DNA from: Rattus norvegicus
Taxonomy: Eukaryota; Chordata; Mammalia; Rodentia; Muridae
DNA: 64,000 bases
NCBI RefSeq assembly: GCF_036323735.1
Contig: NC_086028.1
Coordinates: 19,752,501 to 19,816,500 of the forward strand
Reading direction: 5' to 3'
This document shows, piece after piece, positions 53,853 to 64,000 of the stretch. Below the pieces are notes generated by a model, which made no database searches, was not told the origin of the DNA, and saw nothing but the letters and a program-made list of their open reading frames with translations. How positions within the stretch are numbered: the stretch's first letter is position 1; every line of letters begins with the position of its first letter. Position numbers and translations under genes: made by a program.

Positions 53853-56240
53853 AAAAACATGCAATGTTAGCCACCTGACCATGGTTTCTACCTCAACTGG
53901 AATTGTCTTTCTCTCCTATTTAATTCATTTGCCTTGTCCTTTGTCACTGACGAGGCCAGATGACCAGTGGATAAGAATATAATATAGGAAGAGATGTTAT
54001 AATGTAGATGCTATAACGTAGAAAGAAATAAAAAATAATAAAGAGATGTTGTGGATTGAACACTGACGCTGCGGTGCACGCTGCATCACAAGGGCTAGCC
54101 TTCCTAAGCATCCATTCCCCTGGGGATAATAAAAGCACCCAACATAACAGGCAGCTGTGAACCCAATCAAGGGAGTGCTTCTAGCATAGCATCAGTAAGT
54201 AGCAGTTGTTCTTTTTCCATGTCCAAATATCACTCGGAGCCTTTCCTGGGTTCTCAGCCTAGGGCTTACCTCCTGTGTATGATTCATAGCACCCAGCACC
54301 TTCCCTTTAGAACATGAATTGTCTGTGGTAATTTGTATCTGCCTTCAGCACTAAACCGTGAGACTTCGAACCCAGAGAGGAGCCTTGTCTATTTTGCTCA
54401 CAGCAGTTCCCCCCACCCCCCAGTAATCGTCATAGTGACTGGGACAGGACTTTAAGTTTGACGAAAGAACTTTAAAAATATGTATCACTAAGGTTAAATG
54501 CAGATTAATTCGTTTAGATGAGAATCTGTAACCTCTTAGATCTCTGAGAGATCAAAGCTTCTCACAAAAGATATATATGCTGAACATTTATTAATTAGCT
54601 TACATAAGTAGCCTTTGGTCTATACCTCAAGTAAGTATGTGGGGGCATTTGATCCCCGCAGTTTAATTGCTTCCTTCATCAAAACAATATAGGTACCCCT
54701 TACTTAAACCAACATTTCTTCATTAAAAATTTATATTTTGACATTATTTCTACAATTCCAACAATCCTCCCTTTCTTCTTTTCCTTCCTCCTTTCCTCCC
54801 TTTCTTTCCTTCTTCCTTTCCTCCCCCTCCTTCCTCATTTCTTGGTAGACTGAAGATGAAACCCAGGGTCCCTCACACTCCAGACAAGCACTCTATCACT
54901 GTGCCTGGACTTCCAGCTCTATCAAGCATTTTCAACATAGCAGAGAATGTAGTGTGCAAACTAGCTCTGTTGGAAAGGCCCATAAAGCAATGAATCCTTG
55001 GCTAAGGTATAGGCTCACTGTGTAAATATCAATTCTGTGTATTATGATCTCTTTAGGAGAAGAGCTGACCCAATGAACTTAAAGTTTTCTAATATTTTAT
55101 CGAGGTCATGACCGGCTCATTTATATTCTTCAAACAAATCCGATGTATGTCCTGTTCATTTTCTCAACTAGAAAATATTTGAGTATGTCGTTTCAGAGCC
55201 CTTAAGGTCCCTGACTTACCGTATGATCAATGAAGTAAGTAAAAAGGCACAAAAACAGCTGTGGGAAATAACAGAGAAAGGTCAGTTTACTTCTAAATGA
55301 TTATGTTATTTTGTTTCCAAACCTTCCTCACACTATGAAAACGAGGAAGCGTTGTTTTGTGGACGGCGGCGCGGACCATCTAAACTCTCCCTTTTCCTGC
55401 CTCGTTGATAACGTTTTAAACAGTCCTGTTAAGTAGATGTGTTCATTTCTTTGCTCCGGTCATTCTTTACTGGTTGTACTTAACCCCACTACCTGGCAGG
55501 ATGCTGAGACCATTGCTTCATTGCAGATGAATCCCATCAACCACCCACGGTACACTGTGGGCTGCTGGCTGTATGTGACTGTTTTCGATAAGTTGGCCAG
55601 TCTTGTGAAATAGTTCCCTGAAATGAAGTTCTGGAACTCATCAGGTATCTTCTCTGACATTCATATCTTCTTCCAGCGCTCAGATTTCCCAAGCAGCTGG
55701 GAAAGGGCCCGTGTCCTCCCACAATGCGTGCTTCTTTGCAAATTCAGATCTATGAGCTTTGGCACTAAAGTTAAGCTCCTTTTGCTCTGGGTTAGCTCAG
55801 GGCTAAGAAACCTCTTGAGGGTGAGTAACCTTTTAAATATTAGAGGACAAGCAGTCCCAGGATCCGTGTGCATTTAGCAATCTGTAAGAAAGGTTGCTGT
55901 CCCTTATCGCTGCTTTTAACTTTGCAACGCCCACACTGTGCTTTGTCTTCTTGCGAGCTGAGCTGGAGGCTGACATTGTCATCTTTTCGTGTCTATCTGG
56001 TGGTGAGATGTCCCTGTTGGTGCAATCTCCACCCGGGAAGAAGCACGGCTTCTGGCTAAGTCAGTGTGTAGTTTTCAAGTTTTCTTGAATCTACAGTCAC
56101 GAACTGTTTAGCAGTATAAACACCTTCAGAGAACTGTGTTAACTGTGTCACTGCATGAAGACCGCAGAGTGCAGTTAGGCAACTTACATCACCCAGGTCA
56201 ATCGTGTGATGTGCTTTCTTGATGTCAGCACGTAACGTCA
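53852..56240. other. Non-coding, mostly unrecognised
   Basis: Contains the pyrimidine tract/SINE piece at 54755. GGACGGCGGCGCGGACC at 55360-55376 is an isolated CpG cluster. Confidence 0.5.
54755..54930. repeat. Pyrimidine tract plus old tRNA-derived SINE piece
   Basis: A CCTTCCTCC-type tract (54765-54840) is followed by GATGAAACCCAGGGTCCCTC and AAGCACTCTATCACTG, a diverged reverse ID/B4-type body. Confidence 0.5.
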
Positions 56241-56345
56241 ATAGTTTTAGAACAAGCTTCTGGTCTCAGCACTCGGGAAACTGAAGCAGGAGGTTTACAA
56301 GGTCTAGGCCCACCTGAACCACATAACGAGACCCTGTCTCAGGAA
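56240..56345 (+). mobile_element. Diverged B1-type SINE
   Basis: TCTCAGCACTCGGGAAACTG, AAGCAGGAGG and CATAACGAGACCCTGTCTCA follow the 7SL-derived B1 layout. Confidence 0.65.
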
Positions 56346-56518
56346 GAGGGAGGGCGGGGAACAGGTGATGCACAGAGCCGTGGGCAGTCTGTTTTTCAGT
56401 AACTTCCAAGCAGTTTAATTTTCTGTGCTGGTGGCTGAAGCAAGAGCTTTGTGTGTGCTAGGCTGGTGCATCTGCCAAGTCACACCCAGTCCGGAAGCCT
56501 GTTGTTAGGGTTTTATAA

Positions 56519-56688
56519 AACTTATTTATTTATGATTTTTTTTAAATGTAGGAGTGCTGTTTGCATGTACACTTGCATGCCAGAAGAGGGCATTAGATAC
56601 CCTTACAGCTGGTCATGAACCACCATGAGGTTGCTGGGAATTGAACTCAGGACCTCTGGAAGATTGGCCAGTGTTCCTAATTGCTGAG

Positions 56689-56692
<4 letters not shown>
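56519..56692 (-). mobile_element. B2 SINE adjoining (CT)n(GT)n
   Basis: Reverse B2 (GGGAATTGAACTCAGGACCTC; TTGCTGAGCCCTCTC). The head region runs directly into the long CT array, replacing the usual CATCTCTCCAGC. Confidence 0.9.
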
Positions 56693-56771
<79 letters not shown>

Positions 56772-56875
56772 TGTGTGCAGCGTGTGTATGTGTCTGTGTG
56801 TGTGCATGTGTGTATGTATGTGTGTGTGTCTGTGTGTGTGTGCATGCGTGTGTATGTGTGTGTGCGTGTGCATAT
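56691..56875. repeat. (CT)n(GT)n compound array
   Basis: 24 CT units, then a pure GT run, then degenerate GTGTGTATG and GTGTCTGTG repeats. Confidence 0.96.
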
Positions 56876-56967
56876 GTAACCAGCTCTCCAACACCTGTCC
56901 TTATTGTCGTCATTGTTATTTAGTAAGTAGGAGTGCACTCCAAAATACTTATAGAAAGTGTATGCCT

Positions 56968-57370
56968 TAGTTTGCTGTGAAGAGACACCATGACCAAGGC
57001 AACTCTTATGAAAGACAACATTTAATTGGGGCTGACTTACAGTCTCGGAGGTTCAGTCTATTGTCATCATGGCGGGAAGCATGGCAGCATGCAGGCAGGC
57101 ATGGTGCTGGAGGAGCCAAAAGTTCTACATCTTGAACGGCAGGAGGCAGAAGGGCACTGTTTCTCCAAGGCAGCCAGGAGGAGCCTCTCTTTCACATTGG
57201 GTAGGGCCTGAACATAGGAGACCTTAAAGCCCACCCACATACTGACACACTTCTTCCAACAAAGCCACACTTCCTCCAATAGTGGCCACACCTCCTATAG
57301 TGGCACTCCCTATGTCCAATCATTCGAACACATGAATCTATGGGGACGAAACTTATTCAAACCACCATCG
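56968..57370 (-). repeat. Rodent repeat family X
   Basis: Nearly full copy: TTTGCTGTGAAGAGACACCA, then TCATCATGGCGGGAAGCATG, then ACCTCCTATAGTGGCACTCC and TTCGAACACATGAATCTATG. Confidence 0.8.
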
Positions 57371-58103
57371 TGTATTATAGTAAATACATAAACCAAAATG
57401 TGGTCATTTATTATTATCATCACATATTAAGCACTGTACATAACTGAATGTGTGATACGTTTATATGACAGACAGAATGGGTTTGTTTTCCCCAGCGTCA
57501 CTTCAGACACATGGGTAATGCGTTACTGTGGCCTTATGATGGCTGCACTATGACTTGGTGACTATGCTTGTTCAACTCCTTCCTGACTGTATGGGCCCTC
57601 TGCTGTGCATGTGTTCAATCACAGATATTGTTATATGGCCGTCGCTATATACGTGTGACTCAAGGTGCTTCACTGTGGAAAGATCTTGTGTGACTATCAT
57701 TCGCACCATAGAATTCCTGGCAAAAGGGCTAACATGCATCCTACAAACAGCGCCATGTTAAAATTTTCGAAAACGACACCCCGTTCATAAAAATTGAGTT
57801 TTCTAGCCAATGTAGGGAAAACGGGCTTGAAAAAATACTATCTCATTTGTTTCATAACCTGGTTAGAAGGTTAGGTTTCACTTCTGCTCCCATAAAAGTC
57901 ATTGGTCAGCTCTCGTCCTAAGAGAGTGGCTCCCAAACCTTGCTGCACCGTATAAATACCTTCATTAGAGAGTTGGCAACTCCTCATGCCTACAGACTGT
58001 ACCCAATACTAAGTAAATCAGAGTCTGCCAGATGTCGGTAAGTGTTGCAAATCCCCACATGAGTTCCATGCGTGGCAGTTTGAGAACTTTACACTGAAGC
58101 AAT
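57371..58103. other. Flank 5' of the minisatellite
   Basis: No repeat family or coding region recognised. Confidence 0.5.
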
Positions 58104-59415
58104 CATGCATGCTCTACCATGTCATTGGGCTCCATGCATGCTCTACCATGTCATCGAGCTCCATGCATGCTCTACCACGTCATCGGGCCCCATGCATGCT
58201 CTACCACGTCATCGAGCTCCATGCATGCTCTACCATGTCATTGGGCTCCATGCATGCTCTACCATGCCACGTCATCGAGCTCCATGCAGGCTCTACCATG
58301 TCATTGGGCTCCATGCATGCTCTACCATGCCACGTCATCGAGCTCCATGCAGGCTCTACCATGTCATTGGGCTCCATGCATGCTCTACCATGTCATCGAG
58401 CTCCATGCATCCTCTACCACATCATCGGGCTCCATGCATGCTCTACCACGTCATCGGGCTCCATGCATGCTCTACCACGTCATCAAGCTCCATGCATGCT
58501 CTACCACGTCATCAGGCTCCATGCAGGCTCTACCACATCATCAGGCCCCATGCATGCTCTACCACGTCAAAGAGCTCCATGCATGCTCTACCACGTCAAA
58601 GAGCTCCATGCATGCTCTACCACATCATCAGGCCCCATGCATGCTCTACCACGTCATCGAGCTCCATGCATGCTCTACCATGTCATTGGCTCCATGCATG
58701 CTCTACCACGTCATCGGGCTCCATGCAGGCTCTACCATGTCATTGGCTCCATGCATGCTCTACCACGTCATCGGGCTCCATGCAGGCTCTACCATGTCAT
58801 TGGGCTCCATGCATGCTCTACCATGTCATTGGGCTCCATGCAGGCTCTACCATGTCATTGGGCTCCATGCATGCTCTACCATGTCAAAGAGCTCCATGCA
58901 TGCTCTACCACGTCAAAGAGCTCCATGAATGCTCTACCACATCATCAGGCCCCATGCATGCTCTACCACGTCATCGGGCTCCATGCATGCTCTACCATGT
59001 CATTGGGCTCCATGCATGCTCTACCATGTCATTGGGCTCCATGCATGCTCTACCACGTCAAAGAGCTCCATGCATGCTCTACCACATCATCAGGCCCCAT
59101 GCATGCTCTACCACGTCATCGAGCTCCATGCATGCTCTACCATGTCATTGGCTCCATGCATGCTCTACCACGTCATCGGGCTCCATGCAGGCTCTACCAT
59201 GTCATTGGGCTCCATGCATGCTCTACCATGTCATTGGGCTCCATGCATGCTCTACCACGTCATTGGGCTCCATGCATGCTCTACCACGTCATCGAGCTCC
59301 ATGCATGCTCTACCACGTCATTGGGCTCCATGCATGCTCTACCACATCATTGGGCTCCATGCATGCTCTACCATGCCATTGGGCTCCATGCATCCTCTAC
59401 CATGTCAAAGAGCTC
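58104..59415. repeat. Minisatellite, about 45 units of 29 bp with higher-order structure
   Basis: Each unit begins CATGCATGCTCTACCA and continues TGTCATTGGGCTC, or a variant. Most units are 29 bp; two are 34 bp (an extra CATGC-type insertion) and three are 28 bp (GGCTC for GGGCTC). Because 29 is not a multiple of 3, all plus frames stay open for hundreds of codons and encode the same repeating peptide. These ORFs are an artefact of composition and are not called as genes. Units differ mainly at two CpG sites (CGTCATCG versus TGTCATTG or CATCATCA). A six-unit block is duplicated (58578-58749 and 59040-59212). Confidence 0.97.
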
Positions 59416-60415
59416 CGTTGCCTCTGTGGCTCAGTGGTTCACAGACTAACTGTTCATCAGCATTGCCCTTACAAAAACTCCCATTCTGAATCATCACATA
59501 CGGGACGCGTCCCCAAGTGACTACTTTCAGCCAGTGGTGGAGAATTGCCTTGCCCACAGATCACTTAGAGAAGTAGCGCAATGTGAGTCCCTTAGTATCT
59601 TCCTGGCAGTTAAGAGCTTTACACATGGTTAAAGTTCTTATTCAACAGTAATTTTATAGAACCTGTGGAACATTCAGTTTCCTTAAGATTTCTCAGCTTT
59701 AATGTCCAATCCTTTTGTTTAATCTCCACTGAAGGCTTGTCCAATAAAATACAGCTAAACAAAGTATGGTTTTGTGTATTTATAATGCTTCCACACAATG
59801 TTTGGAATGGGTAACACTAGTTTACCATCTATATAAAAATCAAATTTAACCAGCATCCTCTTTTCCTGGGGGAAGGTTGGCAGCTGAGCTGATGTCGGGG
59901 AGAGCTTTGTGTCATTCATGGTTGAAGCTTGCTCGCTTCCAACTAATGCGGGGAAATAATAAGGCAGGAGTGAGTTTAGCATCCAGAAGGCCTAGGTTTA
60001 GTCACTAGATCACCTCCCCCAACATCTCACACCCTCTGCAAAAGTTCAGCACTTTGAAAATTAAAAATAAGTTTGAAATCCCCCATGAATACTTCTAGTT
60101 TCATATTCTTAAGAAGTGCAGGAATGGTGAGGTCTTGTGCATGTAGATAGAGTGTAAGAATTGGTGAAGACCTTTGCCCTGAGTCCGGGCTATGGTTGTA
60201 CCCATAGCTTCCAGCTCCAGTGCCCCAGCTCTGACCACAAGAGAATTGCCACCATATCATTCTAACCTGGGGTAATTGCTCAACCCGAGTTCAGATTCAG
60301 GAAACTTGCATGCATTAGTAAAACTTTTAGGATGCCAACTCTGAAAAGCAAAGAGGTATATGTCTGTGCATCTGGGGAAGACAGTCTGGTCATCTCTCAT
60401 TAAGAGTGTTCAATC
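59416..60415. other. Flank 3' of the minisatellite
   Basis: Starts with CTCTGTGGCTCAGTGGTTC, a SINE-head-like word. Otherwise nothing recognised. Confidence 0.45.
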
Positions 60416-60516
60416 GGGGTTGGGGATTTAGCTCAGTGGTAGAGCGCTTGCCTAGCAAGCGCGAGGCCCTGGGTTCGGTCCCCAGCTCCGAAACAAAAGA
60501 AAAAAGAAAAAAAAAA
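60416..60516 (+). mobile_element. ID SINE
   Basis: Complete ID body followed by an A-rich tail with G interruptions. Flanking copies of TGTTCAATC (60407-60415, and again after the tail near 60519) mark the target duplication. Confidence 0.95.
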
Positions 60517-61828
60517 GAATGTTCAATCTTCATAGATGAGCAAACCTGAAGTGATTTGCAGAAGCTTCTAAAATCCATCTTCTTGGATGTAAATACATTG
60601 TTTTAGGACAATGGACAATCCCTTCCAAGACTGGCTTGATATTTTAACCTCATGCTTCAGTGTTTCACTAGTTATCTATGTAATTTGTCTTACAGGAAAT
60701 GGAATTGAATATTTTATGTATGTTGAGAACTGTGCAACATAGTAATCTCACATTATTCTATTCTCCCATTCACGATGCAAGGGGGAGGAGAATCTTTGAG
60801 CAAAATTAGAAAACTGGGAACGCGCACACAGAGTCTACGTTTCCAGTTTATTGTCCGCATTCGCTGTGACAGACGCTTACTAGCTCTCGCTATTGCGCTC
60901 CAAGTACTTTTTCCAGTCAACTTGCCACTGCCTCCTCCGCTATATTTGGGCTTACCCTTTCAGTGTAGTGCGTAGGATGTAAGGAGAAAATTAGATTATG
61001 TGCATGGGTTCCTATATGCATTCGAATGTGCCGGCCCTGCTGTGAAGCAAGATTAGATTACTGTATTGCTCCATTGTCCCCCCAATACTGAGTCTAGGAT
61101 TCTTTTCTATACAAATGGAGTTCTTTGCATTGTTACAGGTTATCTGATAACCACTTGAGGAGAGAACTCACTGTCATTTCTGTCCTATTTCAACTTAGAC
61201 TGCTTGGAGCGTGAGTACATTTGTTCCCAACAGGATAGTTGTCAAGTCAGCTTGCTTTGTCCATGTTTTCACTGATTGAATAAAAAAGCAGTCATTAGGA
61301 CGAGCTCATCAACACGCAAAGAACAAAATTAATAATTTGAAAAGAATCTGAAGTGTTTGCCGATGCCCGGGCAATCTAGCAAGGCGCTCGCCTGCTGAAT
61401 CTGTGCCACTTGACTTCAGATGTTAACACGGGAAGGGTCCTCAGGCTGAAAGCTAGGCTCCTTGTTGTGTATATGAAGCAACTTAGCAGAGGCAAAACAC
61501 TCATTCTTGATCACATTGTGGGTTAATGTCAGGACGGAGATCTAAAGTCATCAGTTGACTTTAAGCAAGACCACTATCCTTCATGGTCTGTAGTACACAG
61601 TAGACACCATTTTGGGTTTATTTTCTGGTCCCCACTGTGGTTGAGTTCACTAACCATTATTAACAATAAGAATTATAACATTGTCATAACCTTAACTTTT
61701 AAGTAACAAGATTTTGTCATGAATTATCAGCCATTACACCAGTAGTTTTTTGTTTTTGTTTTAATTTTTGTTTTTTTAGTATGAAGATGATTCTGAGTGG
61801 TGAAAGCCTCCTAGCTCATATTAGGGAA
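60517..61828. other. Non-coding, nothing recognised
   Basis: A few CpGs cluster at 60810-60905, but neither a coding exon nor an element is supported. Confidence 0.5.
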
Positions 61829-61843
61829 AGATGCATAACTCTT

Positions 61844-62065
61844 TTTTTTTGCTTTATGGAAAATTTATTACAACTCTCCAGCTGCGCATTACTTCTTCTT
61901 CTCAACGTCTTGCTCTGCGGCTTCTTTCGCCCTCTTTGCTCGGATGCCGAAGAGCCGGGCATTGGCTCGGGCCATGCGAAGGTTGGCGAAAGCCTTAAAG
62001 TTCTTCTCCTCTTCCGTGATGGCTCTGGCCTTCTCCTTTTTGTACACATTCCGGATGGGCATCAC
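61844..62065 (-). pseudogene. Rpl13-ps: 5'-truncated Rpl13 processed pseudogene
   Basis: The minus strand encodes the last 57 or so residues of ribosomal protein L13 (MPIRNVYKKEKARAITEEEK through AEQDVEKKK), then TAA at 61891-61889, the short 3'UTR with AATAAA, and an A tail (T run at 61842-61850). The 15-bp target duplication AGATGCATAACTCTT lies at 61829-61843 and 62066-62080. The reading frame of the fragment is intact, with V-to-I and S-to-N differences, implying a young insertion. About 150 N-terminal residues are absent, so no ribosomal function is expected. Confidence 0.96.
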
Positions 62066-62080
62066 AGATGCATAACTCTT

Positions 62081-62857
62081 GATGGTTCCTCCGTTTATTC
62101 TTTTCACTCCCTGTGTGTCTGGTTTTCCCCTGAGGGATCCACGTCGATTTTTAAATTGTTAGAATGTCTGAGTATCTAAGTAAAAGCAACAACAGCAAAC
62201 CGGCCTGATAAAGATGTGAAACATTTTTGTGAAATTCTCACACCTCATTCATTCCCGAGTAGGATGTAAAGTCCATTTCCTGTGACTCAAATATCCACAC
62301 AAAGAGAGAAAGGGCCTGACACTTTCCCACAGTGAAAGAAAAATGTCTGGTGGTCATGACTGCAAGGGGCATATGCTGAGAGCTGTGACCTAGAGTACAT
62401 TCCAGGCTGAACAGCGCCGACTTTAAAGTAGAAAAGCCAGCAATTTCTTTTCCGTGAGGACCCCTTCAAATGGTATGGCCAAATGAGCTCAGCCTAATGT
62501 GCTTGAATGGACTTGGATTTTCTCTGAGGGCCTGAAGATGGGAGAATTGAAGGCTGGTATACCTTTGCCTTCTTTCAGAGGACAGAAAGGCAAGACAGTG
62601 AGCACCCACATGCCCTTCTCCCCCATGGCTGGCAACAGCTGCTTGGTTACCAAGAAAAGAGTTCACTTGGGTGGGGAGGAAATACTTCTTTATAAACAAC
62701 GTGCTTTATGACTCCTGTTTCTGGGAAACCTGATATAATGCAACTACAAGTATTTAGGGTCAAGTTCCAGTGGTTTTAATTAAATATTTGACTGTTTTAT
62801 GTGTTATTGCATTTGACTAAGTTTGAGACCTGGGTTGTTAAGAAGTCAGAAATTTGC

Positions 62858-62913
<56 letters not shown>

Positions 62914-64000
62914 TATGTTCTGTCTCCTTTCCTCCTCCTCTGTCTTCCCTTCTCCCTTCCTCCCCCTGGGCTCCTTCCCTCCCTCCGCTCTCTACTCTGC
63001 ATCCACAGTCCACAGTTGCAGTTGCAATGACCTGGGCTGATGGAAATGGATAAGGGGGATCTCAGCCTGGGTTGGTAATACTTCACATGGCACAGTAAAA
63101 TCCTCTCTCTCTGACTTTCATACTCTTTTAAGGAATCTCTTTTTCTTCAGAGCAAGGATGGTTAGCAATGGCTTCAGGCTAGAACATCTCTGCTCAGACA
63201 CACAGGCAGGCAGGTGTCTAGAAGAGGCACACAGCATCTCCATTCAGAATCAAGAGCAACTGACGAAACCCAGGCTGCATTTGGCTTGTTCCTAGAGACA
63301 ATCATAGGCAGTCAAAAATCTCTCCCTTTCTCTTAGTCTTCTTGCTTCTCCCCTACAAAATGTGTGCTTCTGCAACTCTGCAGTTCTTAGCCTAACGTAA
63401 ATGTCTTCACTCTGGAGATGGTTTGAAGAGAAGTTTAAGGGAAAACTTTACTATGAGATTTGGGTTCTTCGAGAAGTCTTGCAAAAATAGTTCTATAAAT
63501 CATTGCTAACTTAAAATATTATTGATATTGGAAGATGAGTGAATCTTTCATACTGCCTCATGGTTGAGCAAGCACAAACACTGTGTATTATGTAGTGAAA
63601 GAAAAATAGGGTTGTTCCTTATGTAGGAAATGGTTAGTAATCTACTCAGATACCTGATTTCCTTTAAGAGTTTAATGATCAGTTCAACCCGCAATACAGG
63701 GAGTGGAAATCCAGACAGGCTTGCCGTCATTACTAGAGGAATGCCACGGAGGAAAGGTGAGCTCTCAGAGCTCCAGGTTGGCCCTATGAACAATGAGCTC
63801 CTGCTGTAAACAGCTGTTCCAATCCTGGTTTTTCTCTTTACAGACCAGGGGGCCTTGGAATCCCATTTCTTGAATCCAAATCGGGCTTTCATTTCTTATT
63901 CTGTGATGTTGTACAGCTTCCTAGTGTTTCTTACCCAAGGCATAAAAAAGTAGTAGCTCCTGACTCATAGCAGCGCGAGGATCCAATGAGACAGCAGTGT
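62081..64000. other. Non-coding with one microsatellite
   Basis: Apart from the GT array, nothing was recognised on either strand. Confidence 0.5.
62860..62911. repeat. (GT)n microsatellite
   Basis: 26 uninterrupted TG units followed by a pyrimidine-rich stretch (62925-62990). Confidence 0.97.

Noticed and set aside
58105..59520. Large plus-strand ORFs of 471, 446 and 269 codons as protein genes
   Set aside because: They exist in all three frames because the 29-bp unit lacks stops. There is no splice, promoter or homology support, and the peptide is the same repeat in each frame.

Overview
The window is nuclear DNA from a murid rodent, most likely rat (Rattus, chromosome 10 by synteny from memory). 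Six BC1/ID-type tRNA-derived SINEs with near-perfect target-site duplications, B1 and B2/B3 SINEs, a rat-type L1 5'UTR and many dinucleotide microsatellites point to this. The one gene I can fully reconstruct encodes a 597-residue protein, which agrees with my memory of rat Spindly. There are no prokaryotic features.

Layout. 1-21 kb is intergenic DNA 3' of the gene. It holds nested SINEs, old L1 pieces, two related rodent repeat families, an LTR-like segment, a CAG tract, a G-rich purine tract and a 36-nt U2 snRNA retrocopy. 21.3-45.7 kb is Spdl1 (Spindly/CCDC99) on the minus strand: a non-coding exon 1 in a CpG-rich promoter, then eleven coding exons with GT-AG introns. Its 9.2-kb intron 10 carries a 3-kb, internally deleted L1 in the opposite orientation. 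46-64 kb is the upstream intergenic side. It holds a probable solo LTR, a palindromic L1-containing duplication, a strong CTCF-like motif, a 1.3-kb minisatellite of about 45 units of 29 bp, and a 5'-truncated Rpl13 processed pseudogene.

The only functional gene found is Spdl1, which makes the mitotic kinetochore adaptor linking RZZ to dynein-dynactin. The sequence shows its key elements: the AAQYG CC1 box, the SLFAE-VEDRR Spindly motif split across exons 6 and 7, the SPHK site, and the terminal CPQQ farnesylation box on a separate last exon 2.5 kb from the rest. In human the flanking genes are SLIT3 and DOCK2 (from memory). I found no coding exon of either here.

The most unusual non-genic structure is the minisatellite at 58,104-59,415. 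It has internal higher-order duplication, CpG-decay variants and about 20 copies of a TGACGTGG motif. I found nothing that looks like a new multi-gene system.
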